Shown in pieces: positions 1 through 8,745 of a DNA stretch of 9,373 nt. The stretch is taken from NCBI GenBank assembly GCA_937975655.1, contig CALJTZ010000086.1, positions 1-9,373 of the forward strand, given 5' to 3'. The number at the start of each line of letters is the position of its first letter. Within the stretch, counting starts at the first letter, position 1. Both the position numbers and the translations under genes were made by a program. The DNA is from an uncultured Synechococcus sp. (lineage in GTDB: Bacteria; Cyanobacteriota; Cyanobacteriia; PCC-6307; Cyanobiaceae). The notes below the pieces were generated by a model. It was not told where the DNA came from. It searched no databases and was given only the letters and a program-made list of their open reading frames with translations.

Positions 1-273
1 TGGTTGATTGCGGTTTCCGTTACATATTCTGCAAATCTAGCATTTACATTTCGCCAGACTAAGGCAATGTTGCTAGCAAACCGCTACCCGGTTCAGCGTT
101 ATGTGCTGTATGTAGCATCACAGGGGATGGGTGGTGCTGTTAACATAGCCACTTACTTGGCTGTGGTATTACTTTTGAAGTGGCCGCTGGTTGTGGCTTT
201 GGGGCTTGGCACGATTGCTGGATTGATCTTTAACTTTATTGGGGCTTCATTGGTTGTAAATCGTGACCGATAG
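1..273 (+). CDS. GtrA-like membrane protein, C-terminal part (5' truncated by window edge)
   Basis: The reading frame is open from the first base of the window and ends at TAG 271-273, so only about 90 C-terminal residues are present and the true start lies to the left. The visible part begins near the end of one membrane segment, with a loop reading NLAFTFR. It continues with a polar stretch (QTKAMLLANRYPVQR) and then two hydrophobic helices, about residues 32-57 and 62-83, ending in VVNRDR. A loop with an Asn and an aromatic-Thr-Phe-Arg, then a basic loop and two more helices, resembles the second half of GtrA-family proteins. These are small four-helix proteins thought to move polyprenyl-phosphate-linked sugars across the membrane for O-antigen or surface-glycan modification. 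The family call is from pattern recognition only, and the substrate is unknown. Base composition is low in GC (24/60 at 1-60) compared with the core genes to the right. The gene converges on the next one, with 60 bp between stop codons and no obvious terminator. Confidence 0.55.
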   Translation, partial: WLIAVSVTYSANLAFTFRQTKAMLLANRYPVQRYVLYVASQGMGGAVNIATYLAVVLLLKWPLVVALGLGTIAGLIFNFIGASLVVNRDR

Positions 274-333
274 AGTGAGAGATTGTATTTGTCTATTTTC
301 GGCCATTGTTTTTGGAGCTAAACAGATTGGTGA

Positions 334-2616
334 TCATTGGGAAAAGATCAGATGTGTTGGCGGTTGAAATTCTGATCCCTGTGAAGCTAGAAGTCTCACT
401 TCGAACCGCAGTTCGTCTGAAGGAATTTTAAATGGAATGGGACTTATCTTGCTGGAGTTCTCGAATGTCTTGCTACTTATGCGATTGATGTTCTCATTGA
501 TGATCTCAATAGTGACCGATCCTTTGTGTACCTTGAGCCCGCTGGCTTGGAGCCGATAGCTACCAGCCTTGAACGAATCAACATAGAGCCCCCATAAAAG
601 GGGAGCATTATCTCTATTCGCGATTACAACCTCTCGACGTTTCTTGCAGCGCTTTAGCGATGGCTTGTTGGCAAGCGTGCGGCACGGCTCCACGAGAACT
701 TTCCCTGACCGTTCAATCATCCTTCCGTAGTTTATAAACTCTGACTCGTACCTCAATGCCTTGTCGTTGTAGACGCGAATTGGCCTAAGCTCAGTGGGTA
801 AGGGCCCCGTTGCAATTCGATTGCTAGCGGTGATGAATCCAGGCTGGGCATTTCCAGACTTTGCTTGGAGCTGTCCCTTGCATTGATAGATTCCCCAGCC
901 ATAGTTATCGTCAACACTAGCGAGTTGGCACTTGGCTAGTGTAGTCGCAATTGGCTTTAGATCGTTGCGGAGTTTGCTCAGGGGCAGGTCAATTGGGGCG
1001 ACGATATAGTCACAGTCATTAGTGTCTGGCTTGTAAAAGCTGTTGTATTCGATATTGGCTTTGTTGTTGCTGCGTAGGCGGGTAATCCTTGGAGAAGACA
1101 AGTAAAACTCGTAGAGACGCTCTGACTCTCGCCTGCTTAGTTCTGTCCTAAGCGCTGAAAGACAGACTTTTCCTTCTTTGCTCAATGCCTGAATATTGGG
1201 AGCCAAGATCGGTTTGGCTGAGTAGTCTGATAGCATGTCGCCGCGACGCCCACTGACGACTGAACCAACAACGCTGGATATTATCCCGGCAATGACAAGT
1301 TTCGGGCGCCAGCTCAGGGTCTGAATCGTGATGATGAATAGACAGCCGATGGCCAGCCCGGCTAGAGCTTCCTGTTCGCTCCCCAAGTTATTGGCAATCA
1401 CGCTGGATCCCGAGCTCATCGCATCGATTATGCTGAAGCGTTTGTTGTAGCTCCAGAGAGCGCTTCCGGCGATGAGGGCTGCAAGAACTGGGCTGATGCT
1501 GAGCGTCAGACGAGTAGGGAGATTCATGGTCTTCTCGCGTTCCATCCACCGGAACGAGCCCAAGATCCAGAGGGCTTGAATCACTGGTGCGGTGTAACGC
1601 TGATGAAACATGTGCTGGTAATCACCAGCCATGTTGATGGCCAGGAGAGAGCTGAAAAGAAGCAGACTTACGCTAGTGGTGGCTATAAAAAGTGTAGCTT
1701 TCGCTTGATTCCTGTCTACTTGGTTGTCTGTTTCTCGATTTGGCGGCCTCATTCCGGCTGCAAGCAGCATGCTGTAGCCATAGGTTGAAATGCTAAGATT
1801 AGCCAGGCCATTGATAAGGCCTGTGCTGATTTCGGCCAGTGTATTCCTGGTGTCTTGGCGCAGTTCAGTGAGATAGCCGGTGATTTGATTTGCGTAGTGG
1901 CCGGCATCGCCGCCCATGCTGGCATTGATGGTGCTGTGGGCGATTGCATAAAATAGTGTCAATACCAGCGTCAGTAGAATTCCTGATATGATCGCTACGG
2001 CACTTCTGGTCGTGATTCTCTCGCGGAAGTAGACAAGATCTGCTAGCACAACAAGCCAGGCGCAGGCTGAGATCAGCAGGCCAGTGGGATGGAGCCAGTA
2101 TGCCAATCCGCCTGTCAGAGTGATGGCCAATAGCTGGCGGAAGCGTTGTTGGATCAGTAGCCATCGACTCATCATCGCGATGATGAGTTGCATGCATGGG
2201 TTCACAAAGATCCAGCCAGTGAATCCCCAGACGCTGAAGCAAACCAGTGATGACAGGCTTATTAGGGTTGCTTGTTTGTTGCTTGCGCCAAGTCGTCGGA
2301 GCGTTGATGTCCATAAGCCTATGGAGGCTGTAAGTAGGGTGAGGTTGAGCAATGCAACCCCAATCCAGACGCCTGGTTGCACTCCGAACAGCATGAAAAG
2401 GGGAGTGATTGCGAGCGAGTAGCCAGCATGCCAAGAGCTCGACAGCAGATTGCTGTGTCCGGCTAAATGCGCAGCCTTCGCCGCGTAGCCCACTTCATCA
2501 CTTAAGTAAACTGGACCGAGATGATCAAACGCGCTGATCAGACTTAGGCCGATGTAGACGATAAGTAGGCAGATCAGGGCATGATCCCATGGCAACTGCT
2601 GTTTGTTGGTGTTCAC
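334..2616 (-). CDS. Polytopic membrane protein, probable GT-C-type glycosyltransferase with C-terminal soluble domain
   Basis: This gene encodes 760 residues that I cannot assign to a named family. The start is GTG at 2616; an in-frame TAG at 2635-2637 rules out a longer form, and I see no strong Shine-Dalgarno. On the minus strand a TATTTT (2642 to 2637) could be a -10 box, but no good -35 accompanies it. The N-terminal 460 or so residues are strongly hydrophobic with about 11-12 likely membrane helices (first at about 12-29, last at about 440-457). Just after helix 1, in the presumed outer loop, sits YLSDEVGY with Asp40-Glu41, followed by HAGYS near residue 64. An acidic residue in the first outer loop and a G-Y element before helix 2 are typical of GT-C enzymes (PMT/ArnT-like) that use polyprenyl-phosphate sugars. 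The last 300 residues look soluble. Their end, with LWGLYVDSFKAGSYRL, resembles the beta-sandwich seen at the C-terminus of some membrane glycosyltransferases. GC content is lower than in the core genes (29/60 at 1081-1140), suggesting a variable surface-polysaccharide region. Donor and acceptor are unknown. Confidence 0.6.
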   Translation of the reverse strand: MNTNKQQLPWDHALICLLIVYIGLSLISAFDHLGPVYLSDEVGYAAKAAHLAGHSNLLSSSWHAGYSLAITPLFMLFGVQPGVWIGVALLNLTLLTASIGLWTSTLRRLGASNKQATLISLSSLVCFSVWGFTGWIFVNPCMQLIIAMMSRWLLIQQRFRQLLAITLTGGLAYWLHPTGLLISACAWLVVLADLVYFRERITTRSAVAIISGILLTLVLTLFYAIAHSTINASMGGDAGHYANQITGYLTELRQDTRNTLAEISTGLINGLANLSISTYGYSMLLAAGMRPPNRETDNQVDRNQAKATLFIATTSVSLLLFSSLLAINMAGDYQHMFHQRYTAPVIQALWILGSFRWMEREKTMNLPTRLTLSISPVLAALIAGSALWSYNKRFSIIDAMSSGSSVIANNLGSEQEALAGLAIGCLFIITIQTLSWRPKLVIAGIISSVVGSVVSGRRGDMLSDYSAKPILAPNIQALSKEGKVCLSALRTELSRRESERLYEFYLSSPRITRLRSNNKANIEYNSFYKPDTNDCDYIVAPIDLPLSKLRNDLKPIATTLAKCQLASVDDNYGWGIYQCKGQLQAKSGNAQPGFITASNRIATGPLPTELRPIRVYNDKALRYESEFINYGRMIERSGKVLVEPCRTLANKPSLKRCKKRREVVIANRDNAPLLWGLYVDSFKAGSYRLQASGLKVHKGSVTIEIINENINRISSKTFENSSKISPIPFKIPSDELRFEVRLLASQGSEFQPPTHLIFSQ

Positions 2617-2695
2617 GCTTCGCTTTCGTTTACTCTAAAATAGCGTTGCCGGAGGATCTTGATGGCGGCTCTGTATGAATCCGGCTGTGGGCCAT

Positions 2696-2724
2696 AAAAA
2701 ACCCGCAGTGTGGGCTGCGGGTTT
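2696..2724 (-). terminator. Intrinsic terminator downstream of tkt
   Basis: Read on the minus strand, the stem AACCCGCAG pairs with CTGCGGGTT around a six-base loop (CCCACA), and the 3' arm runs into six T's (plus-strand A's 2696-2701). It lies 25 bp past the tkt stop codon and should end the acpP-fabF-tkt transcript, insulating it from the membrane-protein gene further left. On the plus strand the hairpin is followed by only three T's, so it is a weak terminator in that direction. Confidence 0.9.
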
Positions 2725-2749
2725 GGATGTCACAGCTGACTGAGTGTTC

Positions 2750-4768
2750 TCAGCCCAGGGCCTTGGCCTTGGCCACCACGTTGTCCACGGTGAAGCCAAA
2801 CTTCTCCATCAGCAGGGGGCCGGGGGCCGAGGCGCCGAAGCGATCGATCGACACGCTGTCGCCATCGAAGCCGGTGTACTTGTGCCAGCCGAAGGAGCTG
2901 GAGGCTTCCACCACCAGGCGCTTGCGCACGGAGGAGGGCAGCACGCTCTCGCGGTAGGCCTCATCCTGCTCTTCGAACAGCTCCACACAGGGCATCGACA
3001 CCACCCGCACGTTCTTGCCTTCGGCCCGAAGCTGGGCGGCGGCCTTGGTGCAGAGCTCGAGCTCGGTGCCGGTGCCGATCAGGATCAGATCGGGGGTGCC
3101 GTTGCTGTCTTCCAGGATGTAACCACCCTTGGCCACGCCAGCGGCGCTGGAGTTGGCCTGGTTGGCCATGGCCTGACGGCTGAGGAACAGCACGGTGGGG
3201 CGCTTGCGGTTGGCAATCGCCACCTGGTAGGCACCACTGGTTTCGTTGCCGTCGCCAGGACGCATCACCAGCATGTTGGGCAGGGCCCGCAGGCTGGCCA
3301 GGGTCTCGATCGGCTGGTGGGTGGGGCCGTCCTCGCCGAGACCGATGGAGTCGTGGGTGAGCACATAGATCACGCCCAGTTCGCTCAGGGCGGAGAGGCG
3401 CATGGCGCCCACCATGTAGCCGGCGAACACGGCGAAGGTGCCGCCGTAGGGCACAAGGCCGCTGCCGTGGTACGCGAGGCCGTTGAGGATCGAGGCCATG
3501 GCGTGCTCCCGCACACCGAAGTGCAGGTAGCGGTTGGCCTCGGCACCCTTCTGGAAGCCCTTCTCCCCCTTGATGTCGGTGAGGTTGGAGTGGGTCAGGT
3601 CAGCCGAACCGCCGATCAGCTCGGGCAGGTTGGGGCCGATCGCGTTCAGGCAGTTGTAGCTGTGCTGGCGGGTGGCCAGGCCCTTGTCGTCGGCGCTGTA
3701 GCTGGGCAGGTTGGCATCCCAGCCCTGGGGCAGCTCACCGCGCAGCTGACGCTCGAACTGGGCGGCCTCGCTGGGGTACTTGGCGCGGTAGTCGGCCAGG
3801 GTGGCGTTCCAGGCGTCTTCGGCGGCGGCACCGCGGCTGATGGCCTGGCGCCACTGGTCGTAGGCGTCCTGGGGAACTTCGAACTCGCCGTAGCTCCAGC
3901 CCAGGGCCTCACGGGTGAGGGCGGCTTCCTCGGCGCCCAGGGCGGCACCGTGCACCCCTGCGGTGTTGGCCTTGTTGGGAGAGCCGTAGCCGATGGTGGT
4001 GGTCACCTTGATCATCGAGGGACGATCGGTGACGGCCTTGGCCTCGGCGATCGCCTTGGCGATGGCCTCCACGTTGGTGTTGCCATCGGGCACATGGATG
4101 GTGTGCCAGCCGTAGGCCTCGTAGCGCTTCAGCACATCCTCGGTGAAGGAAACGTTGGTGTTTCCGTCGATGGTGATGTGGTTGTCGTCGTAGAGGGCGA
4201 TCAGCTTGCCCAGGCCCAGGTGGCCGGCCAAGGAGGCGGCTTCGCCGCTCACACCTTCCTGGTGGCAGCCGTCGCCCATGATCACGTAGGTGTAGTGATC
4301 AACAACCTTGCAATCGGCCTTGTTGAACTTGGCGGCCAGGTGCGCCTCGGCCATGGCCAGGCCCACGGCATTGGCGATGCCCTGACCCAGGGGGCCCGTG
4401 GTGACTTCCACCCCAGGGGTTTCGAAGGTTTCGGGGTGGCCGGGGGTCTTGGAGCCCCACTGGCGGAACTGCTTGATGTCCTCGATGTCCACCGAGTCGT
4501 AGCCGGTGAGGTGCAGCAGCGCGTACAGCAGCATGCAGCCGTGGCCGGCGGACAGCACGAAGCGGTCGCGGTTGAACCACTTGGGGTTCTTGGGGTTGTG
4601 GCTCAGGGCCTTGTGCCACAGGGCGTAGGCCATGGGGGCGCAACCCATGGGCAGGCCGGGGTGCCCTGAATTCGACTTGTTGATCGCATCAACCGCCAGG
4701 AAGCGGATGCTGTTGATGCAGAGGGTGTCGACGGATTGGTTTCCGAGGGCGGGGGCGGCGGCGACCAT
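2750..4768 (-). CDS. tkt: Transketolase
   Basis: This is a complete 672-residue transketolase, a typical length. It is a thiamine-diphosphate enzyme that moves two-carbon units between sugar phosphates in the Calvin cycle and the pentose phosphate pathway, and acts in the cytosol. The sequence shows SGHPGLPMG with His36, the cofactor/metal site GDG at 165-167 with Asn196 further on (YDDNH), GVHG around His273 and the GVREH motif with Glu421, the expected catalytic glutamate that activates the cofactor. The C-terminal domain (about 540-672) is complete. The ATG at 4768 places VDTLCINSIRFLAVDAI where the family begins, but there is no Shine-Dalgarno: the 60-bp gap after fabF is pyrimidine-rich on the coding strand. 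The gene is third in a leftward acpP-fabF-tkt cluster and is followed by a strong terminator. In related picocyanobacteria I recall thiC as the next gene, but here a membrane-protein gene follows. Confidence 0.97.
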   Translation of the reverse strand: MVAAAPALGNQSVDTLCINSIRFLAVDAINKSNSGHPGLPMGCAPMAYALWHKALSHNPKNPKWFNRDRFVLSAGHGCMLLYALLHLTGYDSVDIEDIKQFRQWGSKTPGHPETFETPGVEVTTGPLGQGIANAVGLAMAEAHLAAKFNKADCKVVDHYTYVIMGDGCHQEGVSGEAASLAGHLGLGKLIALYDDNHITIDGNTNVSFTEDVLKRYEAYGWHTIHVPDGNTNVEAIAKAIAEAKAVTDRPSMIKVTTTIGYGSPNKANTAGVHGAALGAEEAALTREALGWSYGEFEVPQDAYDQWRQAISRGAAAEDAWNATLADYRAKYPSEAAQFERQLRGELPQGWDANLPSYSADDKGLATRQHSYNCLNAIGPNLPELIGGSADLTHSNLTDIKGEKGFQKGAEANRYLHFGVREHAMASILNGLAYHGSGLVPYGGTFAVFAGYMVGAMRLSALSELGVIYVLTHDSIGLGEDGPTHQPIETLASLRALPNMLVMRPGDGNETSGAYQVAIANRKRPTVLFLSRQAMANQANSSAAGVAKGGYILEDSNGTPDLILIGTGTELELCTKAAAQLRAEGKNVRVVSMPCVELFEEQDEAYRESVLPSSVRKRLVVEASSSFGWHKYTGFDGDSVSIDRFGASAPGPLLMEKFGFTVDNVVAKAKALG

Positions 4769-4828
4769 GGCTTACGGGTAAGGGAGTGGTGGGAGGGCGT
4801 CTGGATGGGGGGCTGGGCTGGGGAGAGC

Positions 4829-6076
4829 TCAGCGCATCCGCCGAAACGCAAGGCAGACGTTGTGACCACCAAACCCGAAGGAGTTGGACAGCACGACGTT
4901 CAGTTTCTGTTCCCGGGCCTGATTGGGAACGACATCCAGATCACATGCGGGATCCGGATTTTGGTAATTGATCGTAGGGGGTACCAGGTTGTGGCCTATG
5001 GCCAGCACGGCAGCCACGGCCTCGATGCCGCCGCTGCCCCCGAGGAGGTGCCCCGTCATCGACTTGGTGGAGCTCACCGGGATCTGATGGGCCCGATCCC
5101 CCAGCGAGGCCTTGATGGCGGAGGTTTCGTTGCTGTCGTTGGCCTGGGTGCTGGTGCCGTGGGCGTTCACGTAATCCACGGCCTCGGGCTCCAAGCGCGC
5201 GTCGCGCAGGGCTAGGCGCATGGCCTCGGCCCCACCCACACCTCCAGGAGAGGGCGAGGTGATGTGGTGGGCATCGCAGGTCATGCCGTAACCCACCACT
5301 TCAGCCAGGATCTCGGCGCCGCGGGCCTGGGCGTGCTCCAGGCTCTCCAGCACCAGCACGCCGGCGCCCTCGCCGATCACGAAGCCATTGCGCTCCGCAT
5401 CAAAGGGGCGGCTGGCGGTGGCGGGATCGTCGTTGCGGAACGACAGGGCCTTGGCACTGGCGAAGCCGGCCACGCCCAGGGGGGTGATGGCGGATTCAGC
5501 CCCACCGGCCACCATCACATCGGCCAGGCCGAGCTGGATCAGGCGGAAGGCATCGCCGATGGCATTGGAGCCTGCAGCGCAGGCCGTGGCCACAGCACTG
5601 CTGGGCCCTTTGGCACCAAGGGCGATCGCCGCCAGGCCGGTGGCCATGTTCGGGATCATCATCGGCACCGTGAAGGGGCTCACCCGGTCGGGACCACGAT
5701 CCGCCAGCACATGGGCCTGGGTTTCCATCATCAGGAGCCCGCCCACACCGGAGCCGATGGCCGTGCCGACGCGTTGCTGGTTGGTGTCGTCGATGCTGAG
5801 GCCGGCATGGGCCACGGCCTGCTTCGCCGCCACCACGCCGAACTGGCAGAACCGATCCCAGCGCTTGGCCTCCTTCGGCTCGATGAATCCAGCCGGATCG
5901 AAGCCCTTCACCTCAGCGGCGAAGCGGCAAGCGTGGCGCGAGGCGTCGAACAGGGTGATGTCGGCCACCCCGTTGCGCCCGCTGCTCAGGCCTTCCCAAT
6001 AGGAAGCCACGTCGTTGCCGATCGGTGTGACCGCGCCCAGTCCTGTGACGACGACGCGGCGGAGACCCTCCACCAT
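4829..6076 (-). CDS. fabF: 3-oxoacyl-[acyl-carrier-protein] synthase II
   Basis: This 415-residue enzyme is the condensing enzyme (KAS II) that extends acyl-ACP by two carbons with malonyl-ACP in cytosolic type II fatty-acid synthesis. The thiolase-fold signatures are intact: nucleophile Cys166 in TACAAGS, His306 in NAHGTST, Lys338 and His343 in STKSMTGH, and the glycine-rich C-terminal SFGFGGHN. I chose the ATG at 6076 over an in-frame ATG at 6119-6121. It gives the usual start (MVEGLRRVVVTGLG), leaves a 7-bp gap to the acpP stop codon, and has a GAGGA ribosome-binding site 4 bp upstream. The longer form would add 15 residues with no family match and overlap acpP. The site overlaps the acpP stop codon, so the two genes are probably translationally coupled. 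The substrate carrier is encoded directly upstream. Confidence 0.97.
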   Translation of the reverse strand: MVEGLRRVVVTGLGAVTPIGNDVASYWEGLSSGRNGVADITLFDASRHACRFAAEVKGFDPAGFIEPKEAKRWDRFCQFGVVAAKQAVAHAGLSIDDTNQQRVGTAIGSGVGGLLMMETQAHVLADRGPDRVSPFTVPMMIPNMATGLAAIALGAKGPSSAVATACAAGSNAIGDAFRLIQLGLADVMVAGGAESAITPLGVAGFASAKALSFRNDDPATASRPFDAERNGFVIGEGAGVLVLESLEHAQARGAEILAEVVGYGMTCDAHHITSPSPGGVGGAEAMRLALRDARLEPEAVDYVNAHGTSTQANDSNETSAIKASLGDRAHQIPVSSTKSMTGHLLGGSGGIEAVAAVLAIGHNLVPPTINYQNPDPACDLDVVPNQAREQKLNVVLSNSFGFGGHNVCLAFRRMR

Positions 6077-6080
6077 CGGA

Positions 6081-6085
6081 TCCTC
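6081..6085 (-). promoter_or_regulatory. fabF ribosome-binding site overlapping acpP stop
   Basis: On the minus strand, GAGGA lies 4 bp before the fabF ATG, and its first two bases are the last two of the acpP TGA stop (6086-6084). This decides the fabF start and suggests coupled translation of acpP and fabF. Confidence 0.75.
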
Positions 6086-6326
6086 AGGCCTGCTTGTCCA
6101 GGATGTACTTGACGGCGTCACCCACGGTGGTGATGCCCTCGGCGGCCTCGTCGGGGATCTCGATGTCGAAGGCCTCTTCGAGGGCCATCACCAGCTCAAC
6201 GGTGTCGAGGGAGTCAGCGCCCAGGTCGTTCTGGAAGTTGGATTCCGGCTTCACCTCGCCGGCATCCACGCTCAGTTGCTCGACAACGATCGAGCGCACT
6301 TTCTCGAAGATCGCTTCCTGTGACAT
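6084..6326 (-). CDS. acpP: Acyl carrier protein
   Basis: This is a complete 80-residue acyl carrier protein, the acidic cytosolic protein that carries growing acyl chains on a 4'-phosphopantetheine arm. Ser39 in the canonical GADSLD motif is the attachment site, preceded by FQNDL and followed by the acidic helix-II stretch VELVMALEEAF and the EIPDE element. The length is normal. It is the first gene of the leftward acpP-fabF-tkt cluster and is transcribed divergently from psaC across 141 bp. No Shine-Dalgarno is visible before its ATG (the preceding bases are GTGCGGCC), which is common in cyanobacteria. Confidence 0.98.
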   Translation of the reverse strand: MSQEAIFEKVRSIVVEQLSVDAGEVKPESNFQNDLGADSLDTVELVMALEEAFDIEIPDEAAEGITTVGDAVKYILDKQA

Positions 6327-6432
6327 GGCCGCACTGTCGGACGCCGCATCCTACGGGGCGGTCTGCAGCTCTCCGGCAGCTCGTATGAACAAGGGTGACG
6401 GGGCTGGAGGCCAAGTGAGTTGCTCCCGTAAG

Positions 6433-6450
6433 CCTTGGGTACCTTGGGTG
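6433..6450 (+). repeat. 9-bp tandem duplication in the psaC leader
   Basis: CCTTGGGTA is followed directly by CCTTGGGTG, two copies matching at 8 of 9 positions. The pair ends 8 bp before the psaC Shine-Dalgarno, so it could be a protein-binding site or part of the leader RNA. It may also be chance. No function is known to me. Confidence 0.5.
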
Positions 6451-6458
6451 TCGCGTCC

Positions 6459-6463
6459 AGAGG
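6459..6463 (+). promoter_or_regulatory. psaC ribosome-binding site
   Basis: AGAGG lies 4 bp before the ATG at 6468. It fixes the psaC start and excludes the in-frame ATG at 6435, which would add 11 residues absent from all PsaC proteins I know. Confidence 0.75.
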
Positions 6464-6467
6464 CGAC

Positions 6468-6713
6468 ATGTCCCACGCCGTCAAGATCTACGACACCTGC
6501 ATCGGTTGCACCCAGTGCGTGCGGGCCTGCCCTCTCGACGTGCTCGAGATGGTTCCCTGGGATGGCTGCAAGGCCGGCCAGATTGCCTCCTCCCCCCGCA
6601 CCGAAGATTGCGTGGGGTGCAAGCGCTGCGAAACCGCTTGCCCCACAGACTTCCTCTCGATCCGCGTCTACCTTGGCGACGAAACCACGCGCTCGATGGG
6701 TCTCGCGTACTGA
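6468..6713 (+). CDS. psaC: Photosystem I iron-sulfur subunit PsaC
   Basis: This 81-residue protein binds the terminal [4Fe-4S] clusters FA and FB of photosystem I on the cytoplasmic/stromal face of the thylakoid. It passes electrons from FX to ferredoxin or flavodoxin. Two CxxCxxCxxxCP motifs are intact: Cys11, 14, 17, 21 and Cys48, 51, 54, 58. A ninth cysteine, Cys34, lies in the loop between them, as is usual. The length and the C-terminus (SMGLAY) are those of standard PsaC. It is transcribed divergently from acpP and followed within 30 bp by a strong terminator, so it is probably a single-gene transcript, fitting a protein needed in large amounts. Confidence 0.99.
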   Translation: MSHAVKIYDTCIGCTQCVRACPLDVLEMVPWDGCKAGQIASSPRTEDCVGCKRCETACPTDFLSIRVYLGDETTRSMGLAY

Positions 6714-6741
6714 CGTTTCAGTTCGCTTCCCCATAAGCTCG

Positions 6742-6767
6742 AGCCCGGCCCCAAGCCGGGCTTTTTT
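6742..6767 (+). terminator. Intrinsic terminator downstream of psaC
   Basis: The stem AGCCCGGC pairs with GCCGGGCT around a five-base loop (CCCAA), and the 3' arm is followed by a T run (6762-6767). It lies 28 bp after the psaC stop codon and separates psaC transcription from glmS. Confidence 0.93.
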
Positions 6768-6800
6768 GTGGCCCGCTTCGCGCCTGCGTCACCAGTCCTC

Positions 6801-6840
6801 CAGGCCACCACTCCCAAGACCACCACTTCTAAGACCACCT

Positions 6841-6845
<5 letters not shown>
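6801..6845 (+). repeat. 15-nt imperfect tandem repeat ending at the glmS start codon
   Basis: Two 15-base units, CAGGCCACCACTCCC and AAGACCACCACTTCT, match at 11 of 15 positions. A third, partial unit (AAGACCACC) follows and leads straight into the glmS ATG at 6841. The stretch is almost free of G and contains no Shine-Dalgarno. It may form an unstructured leader that aids initiation, but this is inference. Confidence 0.55.

Positions 6846-8731
<1,886 letters not shown>

Positions 8732-8745
<14 letters not shown>

Larger units (their letters stand above)
6327..6467. promoter_or_regulatory. Divergent promoter region between acpP and psaC
   Basis: These 141 bp separate divergent start codons, so promoters for both the acpP-fabF-tkt cluster and psaC should lie here. 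The evidence is positional. On the minus strand TAGGAT (within 6346-6353) could be a -10 box for acpP, but it lacks a convincing -35. On the plus strand I cannot pick a clear psaC promoter; candidates such as GTATGAAC near 6383 are weak. The psaC-proximal end contains a 9-bp tandem repeat and the psaC ribosome-binding site. Confidence 0.45.

Noticed and set aside
274..333. Possible bidirectional terminator between the two convergent membrane-protein genes
   Set aside because: A T run is present (near 309-313), but I could not find a stem of useful length beside it.
1865..2434. 189-codon minus-strand open frame overlapping the large membrane protein
   Set aside because: It is in another frame of an otherwise uninterrupted 760-codon gene and has no membrane or domain pattern of its own.
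2651..2696. Plus-strand mini-ORF with GGAGG followed by ATG at 2661 (11 codons) before the hairpin
   Set aside because: It looks like a leader peptide plus attenuator, but no plus-strand gene lies downstream (tkt is on the other strand) and the T tract fits minus-strand termination. Probably chance.
2744..4669. Long 641-codon open frame on the plus strand opposite tkt
   Set aside because: It is antisense to a fully conserved transketolase. Its translation is a Gly/Val/His/Ala-rich low-complexity protein, as expected from the complement of high-GC codons.
5264..6112. 282-codon plus-strand open frame opposite fabF
   Set aside because: It is an antisense shadow of an intact fabF, with no recognisable domain and biased composition.
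6094..6840. Apparent 249-residue N-terminal extension of GlmS through acpP, psaC and the terminator
   Set aside because: The frame is merely open. It crosses psaC out of frame and a strong terminator, and GlmS needs Cys at its processed N-terminus, so the ATG at 6841 is the start.
6768..6840. Possible glmS ribozyme or riboswitch
   Set aside because: Only 73 bp separate the psaC terminator from the glmS ATG, too short for the ribozyme. The stretch is CA-rich with no evident pseudoknot core.
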